Part shown: in pieces, positions 36,701 to 47,900 of the stretch | Position numbering within the stretch: position 1 is the first letter of the stretch | How the letters are laid out: the number at the start of each line of letters is the position of its first letter | NCBI GenBank assembly: GCA_030549775.1 | Contig: CM060181.1 | Location: 53,016,218 to 53,080,217, forward strand | Direction of reading: 5' to 3' | DNA from: Tamarix chinensis | Lineage: Eukaryota > Streptophyta > Magnoliopsida > Caryophyllales > Tamaricaceae | Length of the DNA: 64,000 nt | Notes under the pieces: model-generated | Told to the model about the DNA's origin: nothing | Seen by the model: the letters and a program-made list of their open reading frames with translations, nothing else | The model's database searches: none | Made by a program: the position numbers and the translations under genes

Positions 36701-39700
36701 GACTCAAATCAGAAATAGTCCAAATTGAAGTAACCCAATCCGAACCCGCCTAGTGCCTTTCAATTAATCCGGTTTGATCCAAACCCGAAATAATCTCATC
36801 TAGATTAGCTCGACTCAAACCTAACTTAACTGATCAAATTAACCACAACGATCTCCACATGAGCTAGCCAGTCCCGAACTAACAAAGTGCAACAACTCAA
36901 TCTTGAACCAGATCTGAACAATTAAATGACCTTAAGTGGCCTGATCCACAACCAATTCACAAGGGGAAATAGCCTAAAAACAACTCGACTCGAGAACAAC
37001 CTAACCCATCCTTGACCCACAACCCAATTTCCACCTCTAAAAATTCCACTGATTCAAAACTAGGGAAACATAAACTTGGGAAAGTTGAGAATTGAGAAGT
37101 TGGTATACCGCAACTGTTGGAGCTCTTCCAAGTCCAGCAGTGCAATGTATGTAGGTAATGCCACCATTCTGGTTTATGGCCTTGCACAACTTGCTTACAA
37201 CAGCCGGAAGCCTCATCCTTAAATCATGTCCATCAAAATCCCTGCTGATTATCGATATTAGATAGAAGTAACAGAACATATTATTTGTGCAAACCTTGCA
37301 CATGATACCATCATTGGTCCAAGGGAAAATCATTCAAACTGCTGTCATACATGTGCTACTGTATGAAATCTCTAATCATTGAAATTTTGCCAAGCAAGAA
37401 CTTTGAGAAAAATAAAAGTAATAATATGAAACGAGCAGTTTCAAATGACTTTGGAGAAGCAACGCTTTGAGACAGCTCTAAGAAAATGATTTGTCATAAT
37501 AAGAAAAGACATCATATGAATATACATGCTAAATATCCAAATATACACACATGCCAGCGAAAAGATTCAAGTCAATACAAGAAAAAAAAAAAAGTTAACT
37601 ACAGAACTGAGAACCTTATTTCAGCCCGCAGGTGTTCAATGTCACCGCAGCCCCAAGCATATTCTCCAATGGCATTAATATCAACTCCAAAATACCTGGA
37701 GTAAGTGGTAAAGGAAATCCACCAATATATTGATAGGCCATTGATCAAGAGGACATATGTGAGATGCAGAGTCACCAGAGAAGGGGGGTGAATGGGCGGG
37801 ACCGCATATCTATTTTTCACTGCATTTCTGTTAGTTAATTCCCTCAGGGTAGCTGTCATTTTCTGTTATTGCTGTCATTTTCGGTTATTGGGCAGGGGCC
37901 ATTTCAGTTAGGGAGTTTGTTAGCTGCTGAGTCATGGGTGAGAGGAGGTCAGTGAGGTAGGGGATATATAGGAGGCGCTGGCATGTGGAGAGTGGGCATG
38001 TATGGTGTATGGAAGAATTGGGAGACACCAGGGTCTCTAATTCCTGGAGTATCTTCAACCCAGTAATCCAACAAATTCTCTGATCATTTCTTACATCTAT
38101 TCTGCTATTAATTGCATAGATAGCCCAGCTGATAGGGACTGAACTAACATATATCTATCTTATTTTGTTCATATATGTTTACATTGGGACATCCCAACAA
38201 GGTCACTTAACTTTCAAAGCTCTCAATTGAAGTATATAATTTCCAGAGAGGCCAATTTGAAAAATCAAATTATTAAAAAATCTGAGCTCTATACCAATAA
38301 AATCAAGAGTAAATTTAGAACAATAGTAGATATTTAGGGGTGCAGCAAACTCATGTATTGTTCATCCGACTACCTTCCAATAAAATAAAATTGGTGCTGA
38401 GGTTGCAATGGATTTTGGACCATCATCTTCAACCAATAAATTTATAAGATGCATAAAAACTATTAGTCAAGGATACTGCAGATCCGGATCTTGCTGAAGA
38501 CAGAAAACGGTTTTGACTCCAATCTTTCGCAGCTTATCCAAATCCTCAGGATTCTGCAATCCATGAGAGAAGCAGAAGTAACAGGATTTGTTTAAGAAAC
38601 AAACATGAATCACAAACTAGCAATGCATAAGAAAGTCACCTGTAGACAAGAGCCAACTATCAAGTCAGGAAGTATGAAGCTGTAATTCATTCCTAGCTCA
38701 TGCCGATAAGTTAAAACTGTAAATTAGATTGGACAGAAATGTCAAAGACAGGAAGCACCAAAAGCTGAGCACTTTGAACCACAAAAAAAAAATGATAGAA
38801 TATGAAGCTAACGGATGTCCACTCCTTAGAACTAATTTTGCAAAAAATTAAGATCAAGCAATCCCCTTCATGCTAAAATTCAATACAGGGAAAATTTCAC
38901 AGTCCCAACACAAGGACAGGCCTTCCTTATAACTATTATGGTATTACCCAATACACTAACGAGGCCATCCTGATGCAAATGATGAGTCGTACAAGCCATC
39001 TATCTAACTTGGGGCAGCAAGATGCTTGAACTCACCTGCACCCATAGCTTCTGTCATGTTGGTACTGTATTCATCTGATTTTTCCTGCTCCACTTCAGCG
39101 CCACTCATCTTGTCACTGGATTTTGGACCTGATATTGCCTACAGAAATAACAGTGCCATTATGCTATATTATTCACAAAATTGACTCGAATTCTCAAACA
39201 AATATATCTCAAGCATAATTAGGTAGAAATACAGATTATACAGTCATTTCTTTTAAAACATAATCCCAAAAAAAAAAAAAAAAAAAAAAACAGCACCATG
39301 GCTTTGAATACATGAAATCTACCTAAAAAGAATAAAAGACTTACACTAACCAGAAACTGCAAGACTACTGCATTCCAAAGAAACTATAAGAAGGAAAACA
39401 GTATGCAAGGTGATAAGAATTGGGATTTGGGAATCTGAATTCTTCGAACCACATTCCCACATAAAAGGAAGGCATAATATAACATAAAAGGAGAATAATA
39501 GTCCTGCCTCTTTTGAGTTTTGGACATAAATGCCTCTGCCTCTTGCATGGTCCTTCCTTTTTTCAATTCGTCTGTAGCCTTGTCACAAGAATCAGTAACC
39601 TATCTTCGAACAAAAGGAATAAATGCAAAAAGAGTGGACCCCAATCTGCTCCATTTTCAAACAAGATTTTTACATAAAATCCTACCTCAAGAAACATAGG

Positions 39701-40816
39701 TTTCTTCACATCTTTTAATCAAAGACTTTATATGCCGGGAAAATACATGGAGACACCCATCTAAGCAAATAAAATGCATACTAATATTGTAGAAACTTAT
39801 ATCTCCAGCAGATTACCAATGAGTATTTGAGTTAGCCCATGAACTTTTGAACCAGGACTCTCATTTTATGCATCGAAAAATGATGAAATAACAAAGGAAA
39901 TCCAACTAGGAAAAAAACACACCTCGGCTTTTTTCACTCTAGCTGAAGGTAGCACCGAATATGAATTCCATATTTCTCAAGGTCAAGATATACACAATCT
40001 CACCTCTACTATCCAGTAGACTAGTTGCAGAAAGTTTCCTAAAAAGCCACTGAAAAATACATACAGAGAGATTTGAACCTTGGATCTTTTAGTAACCCAG
40101 ACCCTTTCGCTTAACCGCTAGGCGCTAGACTAGCACCCTTAGGGGAACTAAACTTGAGGTACAGTGTGCATAAACTCATAGAGATACGCACTATGAGGAA
40201 TACGGATCAAAAAGCTAATTCATATTAAAAACAAGATCAGGAAATAGGGGGATCCACGTCACTACAAACCTTTTTGGCTTGGCATTATTTTAAATAATTA
40301 CTTTTAATAAATAATTTCAAACAACCCAAAAATTAATTAAATATACAAAATGAAGATTAAATACTCATGCAAATTCAGTTGAAGTTAAGGGATAATTTCC
40401 AAAATAGTAAAATAGAATTTAAGAGTAATATTCAAACTCTACCTTGGCAGGAATGCTTCGGCGAAGATCAAGATCACCGCAATTGATTAAACTCTGCAGA
40501 AAAACAATGAAAATTTCGCGAAATATTCAAGTTCAGATTCAACTAGTCATATATATGACGAAATTTAGAACTTATTACTCAGTGAAGAAGTGAAGAATTG
40601 TTACAGGCGGGATGAGAAGAGAGCTAGAACACCTCGTTTCATGGTCACTTTTGAAACACTGAAATGGCAAAGCCGAGGACCTGCATGTATCAACACCATA
40701 AACAAACAACTACAAAACTAGAAACAAAAAGTAGAGAGGGAATGGAAAAATATATATATATTCGGATTGAAAAAGTAGCTATGCATTCACCTTGCTAGGT
40801 TCTGAAGGCAATTCAT
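30726..40816 (-). CDS. SEX4: Phosphoglucan phosphatase SEX4/DSP4, chloroplastic (14 exons)
   Basis: Coding exons, 5' to 3': 40816-40791, 40680-40605, 40493-40443, 39138-39036, 38716-38640, 38553-38477, 37695-37615, 37241-37109, 34632-34573, 33681-33625, 33192-33097, 32867-32808, 31817-31710, 30872-30726. All 13 introns are GT-AG and phases match, giving 383 residues plus TAA. Known SEX4 proteins are close to this size. The family removes phosphate from starch glucans in plastids, which lets starch breakdown proceed. Residues 1 to about 55 are Ser-rich, basic and transit-peptide-like; the start MNCLQNLAR is the conserved family N-terminus. The phosphatase domain is at about 86-250, with general acid Asp165 and the signature HCTAGLGRA at 196-204 (Cys197, Arg203). 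Phe139 and Phe166 occupy the aromatic glucan-contact positions. CBM48 is at about 251-335 with Trp277 and Lys306 at the known carbohydrate-binding positions, followed by a conserved C-terminal tail. No break or missing key residue was found. Intron 8 is 2.5 kb. Confidence 0.95.
34633..37108 (-). other. Intron 8 of SEX4, filled with degenerate repeats
   Basis: At 2476 bp it is the longest intron. Two patches (about 35150-35380 and 36240-36960, plus strand) are dense in short words such as 'aacccgac', 'ccaaactc' and 'tgatccaaa'. They flank a very AT-rich centre (35400-36230). Similar words occur at 29630-29720, so this is probably an old interspersed repeat of unknown class. A TA run lies at about 34808-34825. 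No exon is needed or seen here. Confidence 0.65.
37758..38146 (+). mobile_element. Candidate small solo LTR in intron 6 of SEX4
   Basis: A 389-bp GC-richer block starts TGTGAGATGCAG and is flanked by ACATA on both sides (37753-37757 and 38147-38151). It contains GGATATATAGGAGG, a good TATA box for LTR transcription in the plus direction, followed by 'gtctctaattcctgg' and 'caacccagtaatccaac', as in plant retrotransposon LTRs. The 3' end reads GAACTA and not CA, so the end may be mutated or one or two bases off. It lies antisense to the gene, wholly within the intron. Confidence 0.55.
39268..39290. repeat. A23 homopolymer in intron 3
   Basis: A run of 23 A on the plus strand, so T on the gene's sense strand, about 130 nt upstream of the exon 4 acceptor. 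Confidence 0.9.
39911..40146 (-). mobile_element. tRNA-derived SINE in intron 3 of SEX4
   Basis: Same strand as the gene. The complement of 40109-40120 reads TAGCGGTTAAGC (Pol III A box), and the complement of 40068-40079 reads GGTTCAAATCTC (B box), about 30 bp apart. The body ends near 39911 in an oligo-T stretch (A7 on plus). Oligo-T-ended tRNA SINEs such as the Au family are known in plants; family assignment is not verified. Target duplications were not resolved. Confidence 0.65.
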
Positions 40817-40950
40817 TTGATGAGATGAGGAAGGACACTTGGGCTCAGTTCTCCTTAAAATGAAATTGGGAACCCCACTTCTTTTTGGCTCTTGTTCAGA
40901 TCTTTTTGTAGGTCATTTTCGTGGGACCGGAAAAGTTGCCTTGCTTTAGT

Positions 40951-41094
40951 GGCAGTGCTCTCGGTTGGTCCAGTGGATACCCCTGCTACTGGACAGCTCA
41001 TCCGGGGTCGAGTTCTCATCCGTCCACGAACCAACCTGAGGTGAACCTGGTGTGTCTCTCCCTTCCGTCAAAATATATAAATAAATAAATAAAT
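40951..41094 (+). mobile_element. tRNA-derived SINE upstream of SEX4
   Basis: A-box-like TTGGTCCAGTGG (40965-40976) and B-box-like GGTCGAGTTC (41006-41015) are spaced as in tRNA genes. A ~60-bp body follows, then an (AAAT)n-type tail at about 41071-41094. Its 5' edge is about 135 bp upstream of the SEX4 start codon, in divergent orientation, so it lies in the promoter or 5' leader. No clear target duplication was seen. It cannot be a functional tRNA: the part between the boxes does not fold into a normal cloverleaf and there is no CCA-side acceptor match. Confidence 0.65.
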
Positions 41095-41580
41095 CAGTAT
41101 ATACCGGTTACTAGAGCATCTATATTTCGTCATCAAATTTAAGATACTTAGGTACATTATTAAATTATTTTTTTCTTTCATCATTTTTATTTTAATGAAA
41201 TAATTTTAAATTTGCTATTTATCTAACTACCTTAAATTTAAAATACTACTTTTATCAATTATATTGTCAATCATTTATACTTTATACTATTTATCTTTTG
41301 AGTTATCTTAATCTATAAATATTAAGTAATAATTATATATAATAAAATTTAGTTAAATATAATTTTACAAATAATTTTTTTAATATGACTGTAATAATTA
41401 ATTAAAATATAAAAACAAAAAAATTATATTTTAATATTATATAAATATTATAATGATAATATAAATGTCTCATATTATTTTAACGATAATCGTATATAGT
41501 TCGTCACAATAATATTATAAACACGTACATAAATATAACGTACACATATATTAGATAAAATATAATCAATATGCGCATAT
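41095..41580. mobile_element. AT-rich segment, possibly the distal end of the Harbinger element
   Basis: Very AT-rich. GAGCATCTATATTTCG at 41114 resembles the GAGCATCTCCA-type ends of plant Tourist/Harbinger elements and is preceded by the trinucleotide CTA. The Gypsy element starts at 41581 and ends next to the Harbinger transposase relic at 57203. This segment could therefore be the Harbinger 3' end cut off by the Gypsy insertion. This is an inference only. Confidence 0.3.
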
Positions 41581-42177
41581 TTTTATACATCGATTTCTTT
41601 ACCGAACCTATATACGTGTAGTCTTAGTCTTTTATCCCTCCTTAAGAAATTAAGTCAGTCTTCCTCATTCACGTATACTCAACACTTCAGTAAAAGATGC
41701 CTTTGAGACCATAACTCCGAACCCTTTACAATAGAACTCAAAAGATAGCTTTTAGAGAGAGAAAGAAATTTATATTATAGAGAGAGAAGCTTTAAATATA
41801 ACTTTTATTAGATGATCCTCAAATGCCTTTACCTCCCTCTATTTATAAGTGAAGTTCCACGCCTTCCTCCTCTAGAAAGATTCTAGAGACGGACCTAAAG
41901 GATCCCTCTAGAGTGGTCTAATAAGCCTTTTAGGATTTTTAGAATAGTCTATTAGGATTTCTAGAGTGCTCCTTTAGAGTTTCTAGAATTCTCCATACTC
42001 ATCTATATAAGTATAGAAGAATCTAGAGACATCATCCTCTAAAGTCATCTAGAATCATATGAGAGAGTATAGAATCATGTGCATTTTTCTACACTTATCT
42101 AGACCATACAAGGATATTTTAGATTATTTTGGGGCCTGTGGAACCTCATTGCAAGCATCTTGATGCGACCCATAACA
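41581..42177 (-). repeat. 3' LTR of the Gypsy element
   Basis: Matches 56607-57202 through shared blocks such as 'cttagtctttt', 'gagaccataactccgaaccctt', 'agagagagaa' and 'ctattaggatttctaga'. The TATA box TATAAATA is the complement of 41840-41847. The outer ~20 bp are poorly conserved. Confidence 0.8.
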
Positions 42178-43416
42178 TTCTATCCCACCGAAACCATCAA
42201 CATTCTCAACAATAACAGAAGACAAGTAACTTAGGATTACTTCCTTGAATTGCCATAAGTCTTCTACATTATCCCAACTGTTATGATTCTCGGATAGTCC
42301 CTTCCACATGACGAGGTACTCCTTATAAGTCAACATCCTCCTTTCTCTTGCTTACCCCATCAGCCAGAATCTCTTCAACTTCATGGTTGAAAGATGTCAC
42401 ATTTGTAGGCGGTGCATGCTTCTCCTCTTATCGGGTCTTCATTATCTTCGTTGTAAGGTTTGAGAAAACTTACATGGAAGACTAGATAAATCTTCAACTT
42501 CGAAGGTAGCTTTACTCAGTAGGACACTTTCCCTATTTTCTTCAACACTGGGTAGGGCCCGTCATATCTTCTCACCAAGTCTTTGTGCACTCGGCGGTAA
42601 GCCTTGAATACTTAAGGCAACAACTTGACCATGACCAAGTCCCCTTGCTTGAACTCTAAGGGTCTTCGATTTACATCTTCCCCATTTCTTCATCTTCTTC
42701 ACAACATTCTATAGGTGTGCCTTGGCTAAGTCAAGTTGCTTCTGCCATCCTTGAGCAAATGAATGTGTCACAGGACTACTCCATTTTATAGCCCTGTTGC
42801 ACTGTGTGTGGAGTGAGGGGCTACTGTCCCATGATAAGGTCAAAGGTAATGTGCCTTATAGCCTCACTTCGCTATAGGTTGTATGAGAATTGACCCACAT
42901 CCATCAACTTGCCCTAGTCTTTCTTATTTGCACACACAAAGTGCCCTAGATACATCTTCACTAAGGCATTCACCATCTCTGTCTATCCATCAATTTGTGG
43001 GTGAAAGCTTGTAAAGAAGTGTAGCTTAAACCTCATAAGCTTAAATAGCTCCCTCCAAAATTTAGCAGTGAAGTAGGAATCTCTATCATTAACAATGCTC
43101 TTTAGTAATCCCCAATACTTAACTACATTCTTAAAGAACAATTGAGAACAATGATCCACCGTACAATCTCTCTGGAAAGGGATGAGCGCCCCATACTTTC
43201 TTAGCCTATCTACCACCACTATGATCGAACCTTTTCCCTTGGACATTAGGAGTGTTGAGATGAATTCTATAGAGATACTCTCCCAAGGTCTTTCAGAAAT
43301 CGACAATGGTTCCAGCAAACCAGTAGCACTCTTCTACTCATTCTTATCTTGTTGGCATACAAGATAAATCTTCACATATCCATCACTATCGTCCCACATC
43401 TGTGGCTAATAGTAAG
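42178..43416 (-). pseudogene. Gypsy integrase core and chromodomain (distal part)
   Basis: Continues the polyprotein after E4. The zinc-finger second half has 'YLVCQQDKNE' at about 43325-43360, followed by the integrase core with 'IEFISTLLMSKG', 'VDRLRKYG' and 'NDRDSYFTAKFW' (about 42990-43270). The C-terminal block 'EYLVMWKGLSENHNSWDNVEDL' region (about 42240-42330) is a chromodomain, which classes the element as a chromovirus. Stops and frame changes occur between blocks. Confidence 0.85.
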
Positions 43417-43819
43417 TGTAACACCCCTAAAATGTGTATTTGAAAAATTTTCATTTGTTAAGGAAAATAATGCACTAAAATGGGGGGTGTTACCGTTGTG
43501 ATCATTATAAGATTGAACCATGGCCAGTCTCATACTAACCATAAGGCTAGAAGGATACAAAGATCATTAACAAGGATGATTAAAAACATAACCAAAGTAC
43601 GCAGATGTTAAGATTGATACATAAGTAAAATTTAATACAAGATAAAGCCCCACTACGGGGGAATAAAAATAGCAGAAACATAAGAAAATAAAAAGTCCAG
43701 AGAATGCCCTCTCAGACCCTATTCTTGGGACATCGGATCGTCACTCTACCCCAACCAATGCATCATAAGCATTATAGTGAGAAAGAGCCCCATCACCTAT
43801 CTATAAAGACTCGGGAGGG

Positions 43820-43890
43820 GCCACTACTCATGGGAATAAGTAACACCTATAATATAGGTGACTAGTATGCAGCGTACTGAGTAAGGTAAC
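43820..43890 (-). promoter_or_regulatory. Conserved palindromic box of the E family (E4)
   Basis: Inverted relative to E1. The complement reads 'GGTTACCTTACTCAGTACG', a CTG spacer and 'CATACTAGTCACC', followed by 'CTTATTCCCATGAGTAG'. One mismatch in the stem. Confidence 0.5.
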
Positions 43891-44192
43891 CATATAGCTA
43901 AGACATGACATATCACATCAAATATAGATAATGAAAGTAGTAAGTTTATTAGAATAATCACCACTATCATAATTTAAGTCATTAGTATCATCTTTACACA
44001 TCTCTCGAATTATATTCATGTGAGTAAGGAAACCCCACTATTATGGCTAGTGGAATGGAAATAACTAATACAGGGCAGAACGTACTGGTCATTATTATAG
44101 CCGATGGAATAAAAATCATCCTAAGTTAGGCCTCAACCCACGTGGTATTCCACTTTAAGTGATTAGTGTCTTCTTTGTGATTTATTATCATC

Positions 44193-44899
44193 TGTTGTGG
44201 ATTGATACTAATTCGGAAAAAATAAGATCTAATTAGAATCAATTAGAACACACAAGAATTGAGAAGAGAAGAACACTCAAGAACACAGATTGGGGAAACA
44301 AATGATCTTATTGATGTGAAGTAATTGTGATTACAAAGAATCAAAGAAATTCTCACATAAATCACTCAATTCATCAAGGAATTACAATAGAACTCAATAG
44401 GAGAAGAAGACGGCGTTCGCTCTTCGATTAGGATTCTAATCGCATGGTATTTATACTATACGAAACTCTCATTAGCGAAAACCGAGGCGGAGCGAAAAAC
44501 AAAAAAAACACGAACCGTGTTAATAAACACGGTACCCCCGTGTTTATTTTCTATCTCTCGGCCTCTCCCCGAAAACAGAACATATTTTCCTGATGAAAAA
44601 ACACGGATCGTATTTCCAAAACACGGGCCCCCGTGTTTATTTCCAGCTTTGACAATCTTCAGTATTTTAGCCACGACTTCTTCATCTGACCTCTGATCGA
44701 GCTGATTCTTGATGCGTTGGAAAGCTAACAGAAAGATATACAACTTTCATGTTCAGTAAATTTCCAAATTCTAATTTTGTCAATGTAAAATATTCACATC
44801 TTTCTAGAATAGCTCACATTTCTACTTCAAATTTCTCCGAAATACTTCACACACCAATCCAAGCTATTCTACACACCAAATATGAGTCACAAGCTCACA
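44193..44899 (-). repeat. 3' LTR of the Copia element
   Basis: Starts TGTTGTGGATTGATAC and ends AAGCTCACA on plus. TATA box TATAAATA is the complement of 44448-44455. A duplicated CCGTGTT/AACACGG hairpin block lies at about 44497-44640. Confidence 0.95.
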
Positions 44900-44913
44900 A
44901 TTCTCCACCTTGA
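44900..44913 (-). promoter_or_regulatory. Copia polypurine tract
   Basis: The complement reads CAAGGTGGAGAAT directly before the 3' LTR, the usual plus-strand priming site and a common form in plant Copia elements. Confidence 0.85.
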
Positions 44914-44988
44914 TGACATATTTAAAGTAGCTAGCACCAGGAACACAAAAGACCATCTGTAAAAAAACCCCTGGGCCCCAAAAGGCCC

Positions 44989-47900
44989 TCATGGTACACA
45001 AACACCAACCAAGTTCGAGCAATGCTCGAACTTGCTCACTGTCAATGGCTTCGTTAGCATATCTGTTGGATTCTCAGCAGTAGCCACCTTCTCCAACACA
45101 ACCTTGCCTGTAGCAATAGTACCTCGGATGAAGTGGTACCTGATATCAATGTGCTTTGTCCGACGATGGAAAGAGTTCTGATTCTTTGCTAAACAAATAG
45201 CACTTTGACTATCGCTACGCACAACGGGAGCACCATGACCAAATCCAAGCTCACGAACGAAACCACCAAGCCACGAAGCTTCTTGAAAAGCTTCCGTCAT
45301 AGCCATATACTCAGCCTCAGTAGTGGATAATGCAGTCACATCTTGCAAAGATGACCTCCAGCTAATTGTCGAACCACCAAGACAAAACATATAACCTCCA
45401 GTGGATCTCCTATTATCAAGATCTCCACCATAATCAGAGTCAACGAACCCAGTCAACACATCAGTCGACCTCCCATACTCCAAACAAGATGATGCAGTAC
45501 CCTTCAAGTACCTCAGAATCCACTTCACTGCTTGCTAGTGAGCCTTCCTAGGATTCGCCATATATCTGCTCACAACACTCATCGCTTGAGCAATATCCGG
45601 CCTGGTACAAACCATAGCGTACATCATGTATCCCACAACATTAGAGTAGGGAACTGTGGCCATAAAATCCTCCTCATCTTTAGATTTGGGGCAATCTAAA
45701 GCAGACAATCTAAAGTGAGTAGCCAAGGGAGTACTAACCGGCTTGGCATCAATCATATGAAACCTCTCCAACACCTTGTTCACATATTTCTCTTGTGACA
45801 AGTAAAGATGCTTCTGTCTGCGGTCTCGAATGATCTCCATGCCAAGGATCTTCTTCGCAGCTCCCATATCCTTCATCTCAAACTCAGTCTTCAGCATTGT
45901 TTTCACCTTGTTAAATTCAGTTAGATCTTTTGCTGCAACAAGCATGTCATCAACATAGAACAAAAGATACACCAGAGAACCATCACCAACCTGCTTCAAG
46001 TATACACATCCATCGTACTCACTCCTGGAGAACCCATGATCAATCATAAACTGATCAAACCTCTTATACCATTGTCTAGGCGACTGCTTCAGACCATATA
46101 GTGACTTCTTTAATGAGCACACATGATCCTGCTTGCCTTCAACAACAAAGCCATCTGGTTGGCGCATATAGATCTCCTCCTCGAGCTCACCATGCAGAAA
46201 AGATGTTTTGACATCCAATTGCTCTAAATCCATATCCTGCATAGCTACAAGCGCAAGAAAAGTACGAATAGAAGCATGCCTGACAACAGGGGAAAATACC
46301 TCGTTATAGTCTACACCAGGTATCTGACTAAACCCACGTGCAACTGAACGAGCCTTGTACCTCGGTCCCTCAACACCTAGAATTCCCTGTTTGAACTTGT
46401 ACACCCACTTGCAATCAACTATTTTCTTCTTCCTGGGTGCCTTCACAAGTTCCCATGTCTGATTCTTCCATAGAGACTGCATCTCCTCCTCCATAGCAGC
46501 ACACCACTGAGCAGAATCAGCACTAACAATGGCATCTGAGTATGACACTGGCTCCTATACATCAATGACAGTCTCAGCACTAGCCAAAGCATAACCTGCT
46601 AACTCCTCAAAGCCATACCTCACAGGAGGCTTCACAACCCTCCGTGGTCTACTAGGAGCAACGCCCCTTTGCTCCACCTGCTGCCTGGATCCACCGACTT
46701 CAGGAATAGTGGGTCTCATACTAGAAGAGTCTGATTGATCCAAATCAACCTCTGCCTCCACCTTATCAGTAACACCATGTAGATTCTTTTGCTCCACCTC
46801 TTCAGACAATCTATCAGAAGAAGACTCAAATTTCTGGAGGAATACGGACTCATTGAAGGTAACATCCTTGCTTGTCAAAAACTTGGATGCAGCTGGATCC
46901 CATAACCTGTACCCCTTCACACCGGATGTATAGCCAAGAAAGATGCACTTCTTAGCTCTAGGCTCGAGCTTTCCGTCATTCACATAAGCATAGGCAGGAC
47001 ATCCAAAAACATGCAAATCAAAATAATCAGTTGGTTTGCCAGACCATACCTCCTCAGGTGTCTTCAAATCAATGGAACGATTGGGTGACCTATTCACTAG
47101 GAATGCCGCCATGTGAACTACCTCAGCCCAAAACTCCTTGCCTAATCCAGCTTGTGACAACATACATTGAGCCTTCTCTAATAGGGTTCTATTCATCCTC
47201 TCAGCAACCCCATTTTGTTGTGGTCTTCCAACACAAGTATGATGCCTAGCAATACCATGGTCCTCACAGTACTTAGTGAAACTACGTTCCACAAACTCAA
47301 GGCCATTATCTGTCCTGAGACACTTCACTTGTCTCCCAGTCTTCTTCTCTAATAAAGTCTTCCAATGCTTGAAAACTTCAAAGACATCATTCTTATTTTT
47401 AATAAAATAAGTCCATACATTCCTAGAGAAGTCATCAATAAATGTCAGTAGGTATCGCAAACCACCCTTGGAAACCACCCTTGCAGGACCCCATAAATCA
47501 GAGTGAACATAATCCAGAGGCCCCTTTGTACTATGTGTAGCCTTTGAAAAACTAACCCACTTCTTCTTGCCAAACACACAGTGCTCACAGAAATCCATAG
47601 TACCTGTACTCTTTCCATCCAACAACCCTCTCTTGGAGATTTCAGTCAAGCCTTTGACACTCATGTGTCTAAGTCGCATATGCCAAAGTCTAGTAACATC
47701 CGAGTCAGACATACTCGATGATGTTACTGCAGCTGCTCCCTCAACAGTGGAACCAATAAGCTCATACAGTGTCCTGATCCTCTTACCTTTCATTGCAACA
47801 AGAGCCCCTCTAGTAATCCTCATCGTGCCATCCTCGATCACACAATGATATCCATCATCGAGTTCTTGGTCATCTCAGGGACATGTCGAACATTAGACAG

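Noticed and set aside
39384..39599. Possible extra SEX4 exon on minus, reading a Lys/Glu-rich '[17 protein letters not shown]' stretch after an AG
   Set aside because: The 14 exons already give a full-length protein with correct phases. This frame has no good GT donor and no match to the family. A rare alternative exon cannot be excluded without RNA data.
40951..41030. Possible functional tRNA gene from the A and B boxes
   Set aside because: No cloverleaf acceptor pairing or Pol III T-run terminator. The A/T-rich tail and body fit a SINE.
44456..44743. Minus frame of 95 codons, and its partner at 49232-49450
   Set aside because: Both lie inside the two Copia LTRs. Identical placement in each LTR shows they are chance frames of the repeat.
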